In this document: in pieces, positions 18,913-28,608 of the stretch
Numbering within the stretch: position 1 is the stretch's first letter
How the letters are laid out: every line of letters starts with the position of its first letter
From: Lodderomyces elongisporus
Lineage: Eukaryota > Ascomycota > Pichiomycetes > Serinales > Debaryomycetaceae
DNA length: 64,000 bases
Direction: 5' to 3'
Assembly: GCF_030384665.1 (NCBI RefSeq)
Contig: NC_083674.1
Location: 186,001 to 250,000 of the forward strand
Program-made: the position numbers and the translations under genes
The notes under the pieces: model-generated
What the model saw: only the letters and a program-made list of their open reading frames with translations
Told to the model about the DNA's origin: nothing
Database searches by the model: none

Positions 18913-21093
18913 CTATATAAATAATCGAATTGCTCTCCAGATTTGGCGGAAAAAAAATGCAGACCCTTTATAAATGTTCACTACTATCCACACAAATTTC
19001 AACAAAATGACAATTAAATTTTCAAGGACGAGGTACAAGAATTTGTTGACATTAGCTTCCCCGTGAATGATATCTGTTTTCATTCTTCGATTAAACAAGG
19101 AGCCATCTAATGCTTCTAACCTTTCGCACGTTTTCCTTAGGTCTAGCGATAAAGATGCATTGATCTCTGATATACATCGGTCACTTGTACTTAATAAAGT
19201 ATCAATTCTAATCGAGTGATTTTCATTAGCCATGTGCAAGATAGATTTGGTTTCCTCCAAGAAACCCATGTATAGGTTCTCGTAAGCAGGTAAATCATCA
19301 TCATTAATACTAGCCATTTGCTCTAGTAGAGTCTGTATCGAGTCTGATGTTAAGGTGTTTATTTGGTCATGAAGTCGTTGTAAGTATGCAGGATATACAG
19401 TTAATAAGTACTCTGTTCTGTTGGTGCAGCATTGGCCAAAAAACGTCAAGTAATTGTAAAGCTTTGCGAGCTCCTGTTCTTGCTGGTCTTGAATTTCAGT
19501 GTAGTTGTTTAAATCTTCAGAGCTATTATTTGCTAGAGATTGAGGCACGGCGGTAGAAATGGAATCATCTTGGTTCTCGACATCTCCTTTACGAGAAGGT
19601 TGGAACTGGACGTCTTGTACATGGAATACATTAGGGTCGGGTGAAGATTCTTCAATTCGAATTTCGGGAGCAACCATTCTATTCACGGGTATGGTTGTCG
19701 AATCCTCCTGCTGTAAATCGTCTACAGATGCAGCTGCAATATCCTCAGCATCTGGTGTCGGTGTATGTATGGTTGCCTCTGCCAATTGCGCTGAGTCCAT
19801 GTCATGAGCACTATCGTCTTTACTTTTAAAATGGCTCAACAAATTCGTTGATGATGAGGACTCGCCTTGGTAAAATTTTTTCACCCTCGAACGCAAACCT
19901 CGTTTTGGTGGTGATCTCGACCTTGTAATTGTTAGATTATTTATCTCACCATCTGATGCAAGCGGTTGTTCATGTGAGAATCTTCTCGGCAGTTCATTGC
20001 GACTCTCAGAAGCAGTCAAATCCTGGGTCCTAGTGCTACGGTTGTGATGTGATTCATCTTCATCGGACGTTTCAAACAATTTATCATGTAACCTTTGTCT
20101 GAACCTGTGTTTTTTATTCTTTTTGGTCAACAGTTGTTGTTGTTGTTGTTGCTGCTGCTGCTCATCGTCTGTAGAGTCGTACTTTGGTGGAAACCATAAT
20201 TTTCCATGTGGGTCTTTCAATTCGTGCCAATGTGTTACCCTCCACCTAGAGTCACCAATAAGCTCTTGCAATTCTATTGCCCACACCATTCTCCATTCTC
20301 TGCGATGATGATGATGGTGATGATGGTGATGTAGACGGTGCGTATGGTGCTGCTGCTGCTGCTGCTGATATTGGGCAGGATCATTATGCCGACTAAAAAC
20401 ATTGCATGCTAGGGGGATGGTTTTGGCATATAACGGTTTTGGGTACTCATTGTATTTTGCACGTATTTTCCTGTTTCGAAGAATCTGTAAGGGATTATAT
20501 ACGCCTTCTACTCCCACGTGTTGGTTATTTGAGCCATTGGCTTCGGACCACTCGTTGATTCGTTGCATGTAAAGATATTTGGCACCAATCATAAATTTCA
20601 CTTTTTCCGCTCTTGTAATTGTGCTTCTTGAGATTCTGCGTACCAATGTTTGGTTATTTGAGTTGTTAGCAGGGATGTCTTTACTGGGTAGGGCATTGAC
20701 AACATTAAAGTCGGCTTGCAAGATATGTCTTGTATCCAAAAATAATGCGGATAACTCGGCTGCCTATTTAACATCCTCTTTTGTTAGTCGATCTAAAGTA
20801 AGGTCTTTGGTATTCTCAGAAAGTACCGTGGCGCTTGAATCTTCGTGTGATGAAGTCTGCGACTCGGATTCCATTTCTCTAGTTGCTGAACTATTGTCCG
20901 ACTTTAGTTTCTTTTTGGTGTCATCTTCTCGGCCCTTGATTATATTGGATGATCTAGTGCCGGCTCTTTTCCGAAGCATAGGCTGTGGCTCTGCTGAGGG
21001 TTGCAGAGCAATGTTGGAAAGTCGTAGCTGCGAGAGCCGTGAAGACCCATTCTTTTCGTGCAACTTTCCCCTAGATTGGCTCTTTCGTTGCAT
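18913..21093 (-). pseudogene. MTC4: Probable MTC4-like membrane-anchored protein, interrupted by one in-frame TAG
   Basis: The reading frame is continuous from an ATG at 21093 to the stop at 18913 (about 726 codons) except for a single TAG at 20764-20766. The 3' part has no ATG until after the sequence VEKVKF-like region (the first Met lies in KFMIGAKYL), although conserved-looking sequence (AAELSALFLDTRHILQADF) follows the TAG immediately. This argues that both parts are one protein. The conserved block is GVYNPLQILRNRKIRAKY, then a His-rich run, WAIELQELIGD and HELKDPHGKLWFPPKY. The C-terminus has a hydrophobic segment (LYLVLENLIVILLKFVWIVV) that would act as a tail anchor. The likeness to yeast Mtc4, a telomere-capping-related protein of unclear biochemistry, is from memory of the family and moderate. 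CAG to TAG would be the simplest single-base cause. Confidence 0.6.
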
Positions 21094-21441
21094 ATTATCT
21101 GTCAATTTGGAATAAAGCAGATTGACGAGTCGAGTAGTGGTAAAGAGGTGGTAAAGGGGAAGACACCGTCGTGACGAATGGAGTTCAGTAGAGTACGATT
21201 GGGGCTAGATTGAATTGAGAAGTGTAATTGATTGTGGAGCTGTGTAGTGGGGTGGGCTAACTCGCCTTGATCTTAGGGGTTGTTATGTGGTAAATCAAAA
21301 ATTGACACACACCCACACCCACACCAAAAAAAAAGCGGTCTCAAAATGACATAACACGTACAATAGTAGAGATTGACAAAATCCTACACTATTGTTTTCC
21401 TCCTAGCTAGTACGCCACATTCGACTGCAATAATATAACAA
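21094..21441. promoter_or_regulatory. Divergent promoter, MTC4-like gene / thioredoxin-PITH gene
   Basis: A 348-bp spacer between outward-facing genes. It is less AT-rich than most spacers here and contains a CACACCC repeat (21306-21325). No specific factor site was recognised. Confidence 0.6.
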
Positions 21442-22565
21442 ATGCCAATTGAATTTACTAAATCATCTCAAGACTTTGAGTCATATTTGAAAAGCAACAA
21501 GGTACTTGTCGCCAATTTCACGGCAGCTTGGTGCGGACCATGTCAACAAATCAAACCTGTTGTCGACAAAGCATATGACACATTTAGTAATGTGGAAATT
21601 GTAAGAGTTGACTTGGATAGACAAGAGGAGCTTGCTCGTAAGTATTCAGTGTCATCTATACCAACATTTATTTTTTTGAAGATGGTACGGAAAAGACGAG
21701 AGTCTCAGGAGCCAATGTGCAGCAGCTCTTGACTAATCTCGATACATTCAATGCTAAAGCTTCAGGAGCAACGAGAAAGGGAAACGGCAAAGCTGCTGCT
21801 GCGTCTTTACTATTGAGCTCCAAAAGCTACAAAGAAATAAGACCACTTATACCTTCAGGATTTGAGATATTGAATAGCTCAATTGATTTTGGGTCATTTG
21901 AAGCGTTGAATGTGAAGTCTGTATACAAGAACAAGGAAGTGAAACTGGTTTTCAAAGCTGGAGAAGAGGAAGAAAGAAATGGAAATGGAAATGGAAATGG
22001 AAAAGAGAAAGATGCAACAAGCAGCACGGTTATTTCAGAGTCAGATTCCCAGATCCTTTTTGCATTTTCGTTGTTGAATATCTCAAAAATTTATTCGATA
22101 TTGATCAAAGTAAACCGCCACCCTAAAAGAGAAAACATTGGTGTTGATGAAGATGATTTGGACGAAATACAACTCCCTAACATGTTAAAAGTGTGGCCGA
22201 ATTTGCCAAATATACTATCCTTTGAGGATGCTACCGGTGATTCGAATGCACCGCATCTGGAATCTTTGCGCGTTGCTGATATTGGTGCTAAAGATAATAA
22301 TAATAATAATAACAACAACAACAGCAACAGCAACAACAGCGGCAGCAGCAATGATGATGATGATGATGATGATGAAACTAATGGTGAATGGATTGAAGCT
22401 AAATTAAAATATGTTAAATTTCAAAATGTGCAAAGCTTATGTTTATTTTTTGATGGTGAAGATGAGGATTACCACACAGTTATTGAAAAGGTTTTGATAA
22501 TTGGAGTCAATGGAGAGTCCAAGGAACAAAAGACTCTTGGTCTGTTGGAACCTGAGGAGGAGTGA
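21442..22565 (+). pseudogene. Thioredoxin-like PITH-domain protein (TXNL1/Txl1 type), with an apparent -1 frameshift
   Basis: An N-terminal thioredoxin domain with the active site W30-C31-G32-P33-C34 and the cis-Pro strand SSIPTFIF. In the sequence as given, the frame then drifts into 25 unrelated residues and stops at 21732. Adding one T to the T7 run at 21671-21677 restores FFEDGTEKTRVSGANVQQLL. This joins to a C-terminal PITH domain (RPLIPSGFEILNSSIDFGSF, ALNVKSVY, LESLRVADIG, YVKFQNVQSLCLFF), giving 374 residues. Proteins of this design are redox-active and bind the 19S proteasome lid in humans and fission yeast. Inside the PITH region are a Glu/Asn/Gly insertion (21965-22010) and an Asn/Ser then Asp run (22295-22375). 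The second frame alone would lack the thioredoxin domain. I read the lesion as a homopolymer error. It diverges from the MTC4-like gene. Confidence 0.85.
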
Positions 22566-23802
22566 GTACGGTAATTTTATAGATGCTAGTTTATTTAGAG
22601 AAATTACAAAAGACTTAAACGAAAATGATAATGGCTAGACTACATGAGTTTCCTACCCCTATAAATGATTTTGAAAATTGAAAAGAAGGTTTAAAGAAAA
22701 GTGGGTGGGGTCCTGGGAAAGGGAAGAAAAATAAAAGAACAAGAAAATACTTTGTCTGCTTTTATTTTTTTTTTTTGTAACAAATGCTGAAGGAAAAGAA
22801 GACAGATTTTTTTTGCAGACAAATTGTATATGCTTTTAAATTGCATGTATATTGGCAATCATAATTATAATTTAAATGATCGGTTATTAGGTTCATGTAT
22901 GGAATCGCTAAATCGGAGCTATTGGATGAGACCTTATTTCCGTCGGCTAGTGAGCGCGAGTAAATTATCGCACTATAACCATTTAGTGGTGGCGGGGGGG
23001 GGGGGGGGGGGGGGGGGAAGAGACAGAAAAGTCCTTTACCCACGGGATGTTCCTTGTTGTCTCTTGTCTTCATTTCGAATAGCTATTACTATCCTCAGAT
23101 CCGACCTTCCAACCACTGTTGTTGTTAGGATTAAATAGTTTCTGACATAGGATTCAGTTCCAGTTCTAATAGTATGTTTGTTAATTTGAAAATAAAACAG
23201 AAAGGCCGCGCATTGGATGAAGGGGTACTTGTTCTCAACATTTTCGCAGCTTTGTGATGGGTGATGGTCGTGGTCGTGGTCGTGGTCGTGGTGGTCGTGG
23301 TGGTAGTAGCAGTAATAGTAGGGGGTTAGCATATAATGAGGGCGTAGTTTTCTGATGGTGGCGCACCCTCACTCACTTTACACATAAAATTTCACCTCCC
23401 GCAATCTTTCATCTTTTACCTTTTCTTTTCTTTCTTCTTCTCTTTTCTTTTCTTTTCTTCTACTGCTTCTGCTGCTTTCAAGTTTTTTTATATATATTTT
23501 TTTTCTTTTGAAAAGATTAATTTTTCAACAAATCAAGGTCTTCCAGTAGTCAGAAAACATACAAATCTACAAAGGGCAAATCTAGCTTACAAGGAAGAAT
23601 TGAAAAAAAACAAAAAACCAAATATCTCCTTTACTTTGTTGGACCCTTTAAATCCTCATAATCACCAGTATTTAATAAATACTTATATATACATATATAC
23701 ATATATACATATACGTATATATAAGTATATGAAATAGTTGTATATCACTTTTATACAACTAGAGATTTTTCAGAATCAATTTTCCTTTTCCCCCAATAAG
23801 CG
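22566..23802. other. 1.2-kb spacer upstream of MDM38
   Basis: Contains a 24-base poly(G) tract (22994-23017), a GGTCGT repeat (23267-23305), a TTTTC-rich block (23400-23465) and TATACA repeats (23685-23725). Small frames that cross the poly(G) tract encode runs of Pro or Gly and are judged artefacts. No RNA gene recognised. Confidence 0.75.
22994..23017. repeat. poly(G) tract, 24 bases
   Basis: The longest G homopolymer in the window, intergenic, 5' of MDM38 by about 790 bp. Confidence 0.97.
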
Positions 23803-25440
23803 ATGTCGTCAACAGCCAGTATTTTGAGGACGAGAAGCAGCGGATATAACGGCCAACTATTCCAACGAATTTTGTCTCGAAGTTACACACAAGTCAGGGC
23901 CATCAGTCATGCAAGGTATCCTTTGAGACCTCAAACACATCTCCATACACACTCGCAACTACTCATATGTAGTACATATCAATCAGCAAGATTTCAGTCT
24001 ACAAAATCGGATATAAAAGAGCAACCGACAAAGTCAGAGACAAAAGACATCAAAAAAGAAGATGAGCAAGGCGACACCAAAGCTCTTGAAAAGTTGGAAA
24101 ATACACCCACTACTGCCTTGGTAGAGGAGACAGAACAACCCTCTTCTAGTAAACAAAAGAAACTCACCACTTGGGAAAAAGTGAAGCATGAAGCTAAGCA
24201 TTATTGGACCGGTACCAAGTTGTTGGGTTATGAAATCAAAGTATCAACAAAGTTGATTTTCAAGATGATGTCAGGTTATCCATTGAGTCGAAGAGAGACA
24301 AATCAATTGGAGACTACAATCAGGGATTTGGGTAGACTTGTTCCATTCATGATGTTCTTGATTGTTCCATTTGCAGAATTCTTATTACCAGTTGCCTTGA
24401 AATATTTCCCCAATTTATTGCCATCAACTTACGAGTCTAAGCAAGATCGTGAAAAGAAAAGACTCAAACTTAAGAAATCCATTAAAGGCGCAAGTGATTA
24501 CATTAGAACCTCGGTTGAAGCATCAGGGTTGAAATTGTCAAAAAAGATTTCAGTTGAAGAGAAAGCTGCTTTTATTCAATTTTTCCATGCCATTTCAATC
24601 GGTAAAAACCCAACTAAAGAACAATTGATTAGAGTTGCAAGACTTTTCAAAAACGATCAAGTTTTGGATAATTTGAGTCGTCATCAATTGGTTGCGATGT
24701 GTAAATATATGGCTTTGAGACCATTTGGTACAAACTCTATTTTGAGATATCAAATCAGACACAGGTTATTGAACATTATTAAAGACGATAGAGCAATTGA
24801 TTATGAAGGTGTTGATTCATTAACCATTCCTGAATTGCAAATGGCCTGCTCGCAAAGAGGTATCAAGACGAGTGATGTATCTCCAGGTAGATTGAGAGAG
24901 GACTTGGAAACTTGGTTGGATTTGAGATTGAGACAGAAAATCCCATCAACACTTTTAATTTTGAGTACCGCATTTACTTATGGAGACAAGGATAGAGGTG
25001 CAGATACTTACTACAATGCTTTGTTAGCTGTATTGTCCTCGATTCCTGATGAAGTTTACAATGTTGCCAAGGCCGAATTGGCAGCCGATGACTCTGAATT
25101 GAAATTGGATATTTTGAAGGAGCAAAACGAATTGATCGAAGAGGAGAACCAATCCGAAAAGGATACCGTCAACAATGTCAAGGACGACATTCATTTGGAT
25201 GAATACGAAGATACTGCCAATGAAGGTTTGGCTTCTGAACCTGACTCCGATCCAGATTCTCAAAAAGAAGTTAAAGGTACACAAAAGAAGGAAAAAAGTG
25301 AACCAACCGCTGAAGAGAAGGAATTGGAAGAAAGTTTAAAGTCGCAAGAAAAGGAAGATCCAAAGGTGCAAGAGAATGCCGAAAAAGACGAGTCGTCAAG
25401 GGTGAAGCCAGATGATAAGAACAAATCTGCAAGTCTGTAA
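23803..25440 (+). CDS. MDM38: MDM38: mitochondrial inner-membrane LETM1 protein
   Basis: A 545-residue LETM1-family protein. The family supports potassium/proton exchange across the inner mitochondrial membrane and binds mitoribosomes to help membrane insertion of new proteins. An Arg-rich, acid-poor leader (about 65 residues) ends near ARFQSTKS, typical of mitochondrial import. One transmembrane segment lies at about residues 179-201 (PFMMFLIVPFAEFLLPVAL) with the family's Pro-rich edge. The ribosome-binding-like LETM1 core follows: SRHQLVAMCKYMALRPFGTN, LRYQIRHRLLNIIKDD, LQMACSQRGIKTSDVSPG and LETWLDLRL. The C-terminus is a Lys/Glu-rich charged tail. Length is close to the S. cerevisiae protein (573). 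The last codon before the stop is CTG, which would be Ser under the CUG-Ser code. Its 3' end faces DUT1. Confidence 0.94.
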   Translation: MSSTASILRTRSSGYNGQLFQRILSRSYTQVRAISHARYPLRPQTHLHTHSQLLICSTYQSARFQSTKSDIKEQPTKSETKDIKKEDEQGDTKALEKLENTPTTALVEETEQPSSSKQKKLTTWEKVKHEAKHYWTGTKLLGYEIKVSTKLIFKMMSGYPLSRRETNQLETTIRDLGRLVPFMMFLIVPFAEFLLPVALKYFPNLLPSTYESKQDREKKRLKLKKSIKGASDYIRTSVEASGLKLSKKISVEEKAAFIQFFHAISIGKNPTKEQLIRVARLFKNDQVLDNLSRHQLVAMCKYMALRPFGTNSILRYQIRHRLLNIIKDDRAIDYEGVDSLTIPELQMACSQRGIKTSDVSPGRLREDLETWLDLRLRQKIPSTLLILSTAFTYGDKDRGADTYYNALLAVLSSIPDEVYNVAKAELAADDSELKLDILKEQNELIEEENQSEKDTVNNVKDDIHLDEYEDTANEGLASEPDSDPDSQKEVKGTQKKEKSEPTAEEKELEESLKSQEKEDPKVQENAEKDESSRVKPDDKNKSASL

Positions 25441-25761
25441 ATTTAGAATGCCGACTTTATCAGCGTAAAATCTCTGCTTTTCGAAATCAATATGTTTATA
25501 GATGAGTGAATGAAATATTCAATTAATAAAGTAGATAAAATTTATCCAAGTAAAAGATAGAGTTGGAAAACAATGAACGAAAAAAGGCGAAAAGATGAAA
25601 AAGGAAGAAAAGTAGAACCCGAAAAAAAAAGTATTGGGAATTAAAAAAAAAATAGCATTATATATATATAAGTAATAGTTCTATTGGGTTTTCATTTCTT
25701 TTTTTAATTTCTTCTTTTTGTCATTTGCTCTTTCCATTTTCGTAAAAAAGTACCGATTATT
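25441..25761. other. Convergent spacer MDM38 / DUT1
   Basis: A-rich then T-rich sequence in which the two genes presumably terminate. Nothing else recognised. Confidence 0.75.
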
Positions 25762-26237
25762 CTAATTCTTTCCTGTAGATCCAAATCCACCCTCGCCACG
25801 ATCAGTCGCCGTTAATTGGTCTTCGCTAATCTCTTCAATATCTGCATTCACAATTCTTTCCAGAAACCAATTGTAGCAATTCTGTCACCAGCTTTAATTT
25901 CAAAGTCCTTTGTTGAGTGATTGAATAACACAACTTTAACCTCACCTCTATAGTCGGCATCAATGACACCTGCACCGGTCGAGATTCCGTGCTTCACAGC
26001 TAATCCTGAACGAGGCGCAACACGACCATATGTTCCAATTGGTACAATAATTGAAATATCTGTGCTCACCAATCCTTGGCCTTGTGCCGGTATGATGGCA
26101 TCCTCTGAAGAGTAGAGGTCATATCCTGCAGCGAGAACTGACCCTTTGGTGGGCACTCTGGCCTTATCTGATCTCAAGTGCACTTTTAAACTCTCTGTAG
26201 CTTCTAATTTTTGCTTTTTGTTTTGTTCTGTAGTCAT
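25762..26237 (-). pseudogene. DUT1: DUT1: dUTPase, with the C-terminal motif displaced by a net +2 frameshift
   Basis: A trimeric dUTP pyrophosphatase that keeps dUTP out of DNA and supplies dUMP for thymidylate synthesis. Motifs 1-4 are intact in the frame from the ATG at 26237 ([55 protein letters not shown]). After GDRIA the frame drifts and stops at 25848. The missing end, [16 protein letters not shown] and the glycine-rich motif 5 [10 protein letters not shown] that closes over the nucleotide, is present in another frame, ending at a TAG at 25762-25764. Two extra bases within 25862-25876 would explain this and give about 157 residues, the normal fungal length. Motif 5 is needed for catalysis and dUTPase is essential, so sequence error is the likely cause. 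Two MluI cell-cycle boxes lie upstream. Confidence 0.92.
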
Positions 26238-26449
26238 TTTGTTATGTGAACTTGTGCAGAAACGTAAATGTGAAAAACAGTTGGTAAATTTGGTTGTGAT
26301 TGTGGTTGTAATTGTGTATTATTGTTAATATTATTACTAGTAGCAGTAGTAATATTCTTAATAAAAGTAGTAACGAAGTTGTAGTTGATGAAAGTAGTTT
26401 GATTTTTGAAAAAAAAAATTGATTGTGGATAATAAACGCAATGAGAAGG

Positions 26450-26455
26450 ACGCGT
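26450..26455. promoter_or_regulatory. MCB (MluI cell-cycle box) of DUT1, proximal copy
   Basis: ACGCGT, 213 bp upstream of the DUT1 start. In yeasts this is the core site for the G1/S factor MBF, which typically drives DNA-precursor genes. Confidence 0.75.
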
Positions 26456-26493
26456 CGTGGTTGTATTCGCTGCCTTTGCTAGTGTGGCAGCGC

Positions 26494-26499
26494 ACGCGT
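26494..26499. promoter_or_regulatory. MCB of DUT1, distal copy
   Basis: A second ACGCGT, 44 bp from the first and 257 bp upstream of DUT1. Paired sites at this distance are typical of MBF targets. Confidence 0.75.
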
Positions 26500-27107
26500 T
26501 TCTACTATATCGACTTGTGCGCAAAGCTAGCATCGACTTCCAAGGTAGGCTTCCATAAAATGAAAAACAATGAAAAAAAAATGAAAAAAAAAATGAAAAA
26601 AATTTTGAAAAGCTTTTAGCAAATCTGGGTATTTGATTCGTGAAAAATATTGATTAATTTATACTTGGTCTTTCAAATTAGGCATATAGAGGTTCTTAAT
26701 ACTTTACTCACTTGCAAGAATAGTATTGCCTAAGAAACTTTTCTGTGTAGGAATTAGCGAGAACAATATTGGGTCCTTATGAGAAATCATAGCACACTAA
26801 AAGTTTGCGCTGATTTGAGGCTAAAAAAAAGAAAGATCACTTTTCTCGACTTGACAGAACACAGAAGTCACCGCTGTAAGAAAAGAATGAGCAAACAAGT
26901 AAACAACCAACCAATCAATCAATCAATCAATCAAACAAATATACAATCAAACCTATTTTAATTGATGTCTCTACGCTACTTTTTTTTCTTGTTTTAACTT
27001 GCATGGTTCAAGGTTTATTTATTTCTATACAGCCCAGCTGTGTACGGCAATATTGATAATGTTGATAATGTTGACAATGTAAATGTTGTTTGTAGTTTTT
27101 TTTTTAT

Positions 27108-28103
27108 TTAATCACCTTCATTCCTAACATCGGCAGTAGTACGTGAATTCCAGTCACTGAGATGCCAAAACAGTAGAAGCTCATATAATCGTACTTGCAA
27201 TGCCAATATTCTCCCCTCTCCCAATTCATGCAGGCCGTTAAGCTCGCTGTTGCTATCATCACCAGCAATGGTTAACGACAGCGGTATATTCTTCCCTCGA
27301 ATAAGCTCTACTTCTCGTTCATCCAAGCTTCTTGCGCCAACTGCTAAACTTTGCTTAAAAATGCACTGAAACAACACCAATTGTAGAAATAAAATGATTA
27401 TATCCAATAAAAGCAACTGAACCAATCCTAATTTTATTGCTTTCGCCCAGTATCCTAATTCCTTATGAATGATAGGTGGCTCTTCTCCAATAAACGATAC
27501 AAACCACCAGCTCCCAGTCTCCAATTCGTCTAATTGGCCCTCATCAACTAAGCTGATCATCCATGTACATATAAACAAGATGTGGTACGCCATCACAAAT
27601 ACGGTTTTGCAATATACTGCAAAACAGATTCTTGGTAAGCGTCTCTTGAGCAACTCAATTCTCTCTTGGTGATCCAGCGATTCCTCAAACATCGCTCGAA
27701 GCAATACATCGCCTGTTTCAGGATCGATGGCAAAATTATAATTGACAAACGCAAGCACTAATACATGCAAAAGAGTAGGTATGAGACATGCACTGTAACA
27801 AAACTTTATGAACTGGTAGAATATGAGAATATAGCACAAACCTTCTAGTTGTGCAAGAAACTCATGCTGTGCTCTTGTCTTGCGGCGTATGAATTGATTT
27901 GAGCTGAACCTAAACTCGAAATCATCTTCAACGTATCGACTTACTTCAACGGTGGCAGACGTGGAAGAAGTCGCCGTCATATTCGTCCTCATATTAGTTG
28001 CGTTCTTGTTTATATTGCTATTATTTGATGAATTAGATCTTATATTCAAGGCACTGGCAGGGTACGAGCCTGGAATGGATGACAGGCTATGGTTAACAAA
28101 CAT
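27108..28103 (-). CDS. Multi-pass membrane protein, DUF1746-like
   Basis: A 331-residue protein starting at the ATG at 28103. The N-terminal 60 residues are Ser/Asn/Thr-rich and hydrophilic. A conserved-looking charged lead-in (FIRRKTRAQHEFLAQLEGL) precedes two hydrophobic segments (CYILIFYQFIKFCYSACLI and TLLHVLVLAFVNYNFAI). Two more follow at about residues 160-185 (FAVYCKTVFVMAYHILFICTW) and 225-250 (LGLVQLLLLDIIILFLQLVLF), so four membrane spans are likely. The arrangement resembles the fungal DUF1746 family, membrane proteins of uncertain role; this is from memory and moderate. Between spans 3 and 4 a loop contains WWFVSFIGEEPP. No catalytic motif is seen. The 5' spacer separates it from TIF1, which is also on the minus strand. 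Confidence 0.65.
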   Translation of the reverse strand: MFVNHSLSSIPGSYPASALNIRSNSSNNSNINKNATNMRTNMTATSSTSATVEVSRYVEDDFEFRFSSNQFIRRKTRAQHEFLAQLEGLCYILIFYQFIKFCYSACLIPTLLHVLVLAFVNYNFAIDPETGDVLLRAMFEESLDHQERIELLKRRLPRICFAVYCKTVFVMAYHILFICTWMISLVDEGQLDELETGSWWFVSFIGEEPPIIHKELGYWAKAIKLGLVQLLLLDIIILFLQLVLFQCIFKQSLAVGARSLDEREVELIRGKNIPLSLTIAGDDSNSELNGLHELGEGRILALQVRLYELLLFWHLSDWNSRTTADVRNEGD

Positions 28104-28608
28104 CTACAGCATGTGTGAGCTTGTGTGTATGTTTGTTGGTACTTCTCCAATAGGTGTGGCAATAAAAGGCAATTGTAGGCATATATTTGTTCCAGCCGCA
28201 TTTTTATAGCGCGCAATTAATTGTATTATCTAAAATCTGAAGAAGCAAAAAGGGGAGGCCGTTTGATGACAATTTTTGCATGGTAAAGATGGTCTTTGTT
28301 TACGATCCCATATTTGTCGTTACCATCACTACTTTCTTTTTTTTTTTTTTTTTTTTTACTGGTTTCAATAATACCAAATACCTGCTGAATTCACAACATA
28401 ACTCAATGGTGAAATCCGTGAATTACTTCTATTTTTTTTATTTTCTTTATTTTCATTTCTTATTTAAAAGAGTAAAGAATAGGAAAAGAAATCAAGAAAG
28501 AAAAAGAAAAAGAAAAAGGGTGGATTACATTTGCAAAGTGATATTATAAAGTGCAGTTTTGTTAATTTAGAAACATATACAATGCTTTATCAAGAAAAAG
28601 ATACAAGT
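28104..28608. other. Spacer between TIF1 3' end and the DUF1746-like gene
   Basis: T-rich, with a 23-base or longer T run near 28337-28357 and an AAAAAG-rich block at 28480-28520. No gene seen. Confidence 0.75.

Larger units (their letters stand above)
26238..27107. other. Spacer upstream of DUT1, 3' of the DUF1746-like gene
   Basis: The first 300 bp form the DUT1 promoter. A 99-codon frame (26234-26533) crosses it and its stop overlaps the DUT1 start codon by ATGA, but its composition is that of a promoter. The rest is A/T-rich, with ATCA/ATCAAACA repeats near 26915-26945 and TTGATAATG repeats near 27048-27080. Confidence 0.7.

Noticed and set aside
22762..23332. Pro-run and Gly-run frames across the poly(G) tract
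   Set aside because: The runs are translations of the homopolymer; flanking residues look random.
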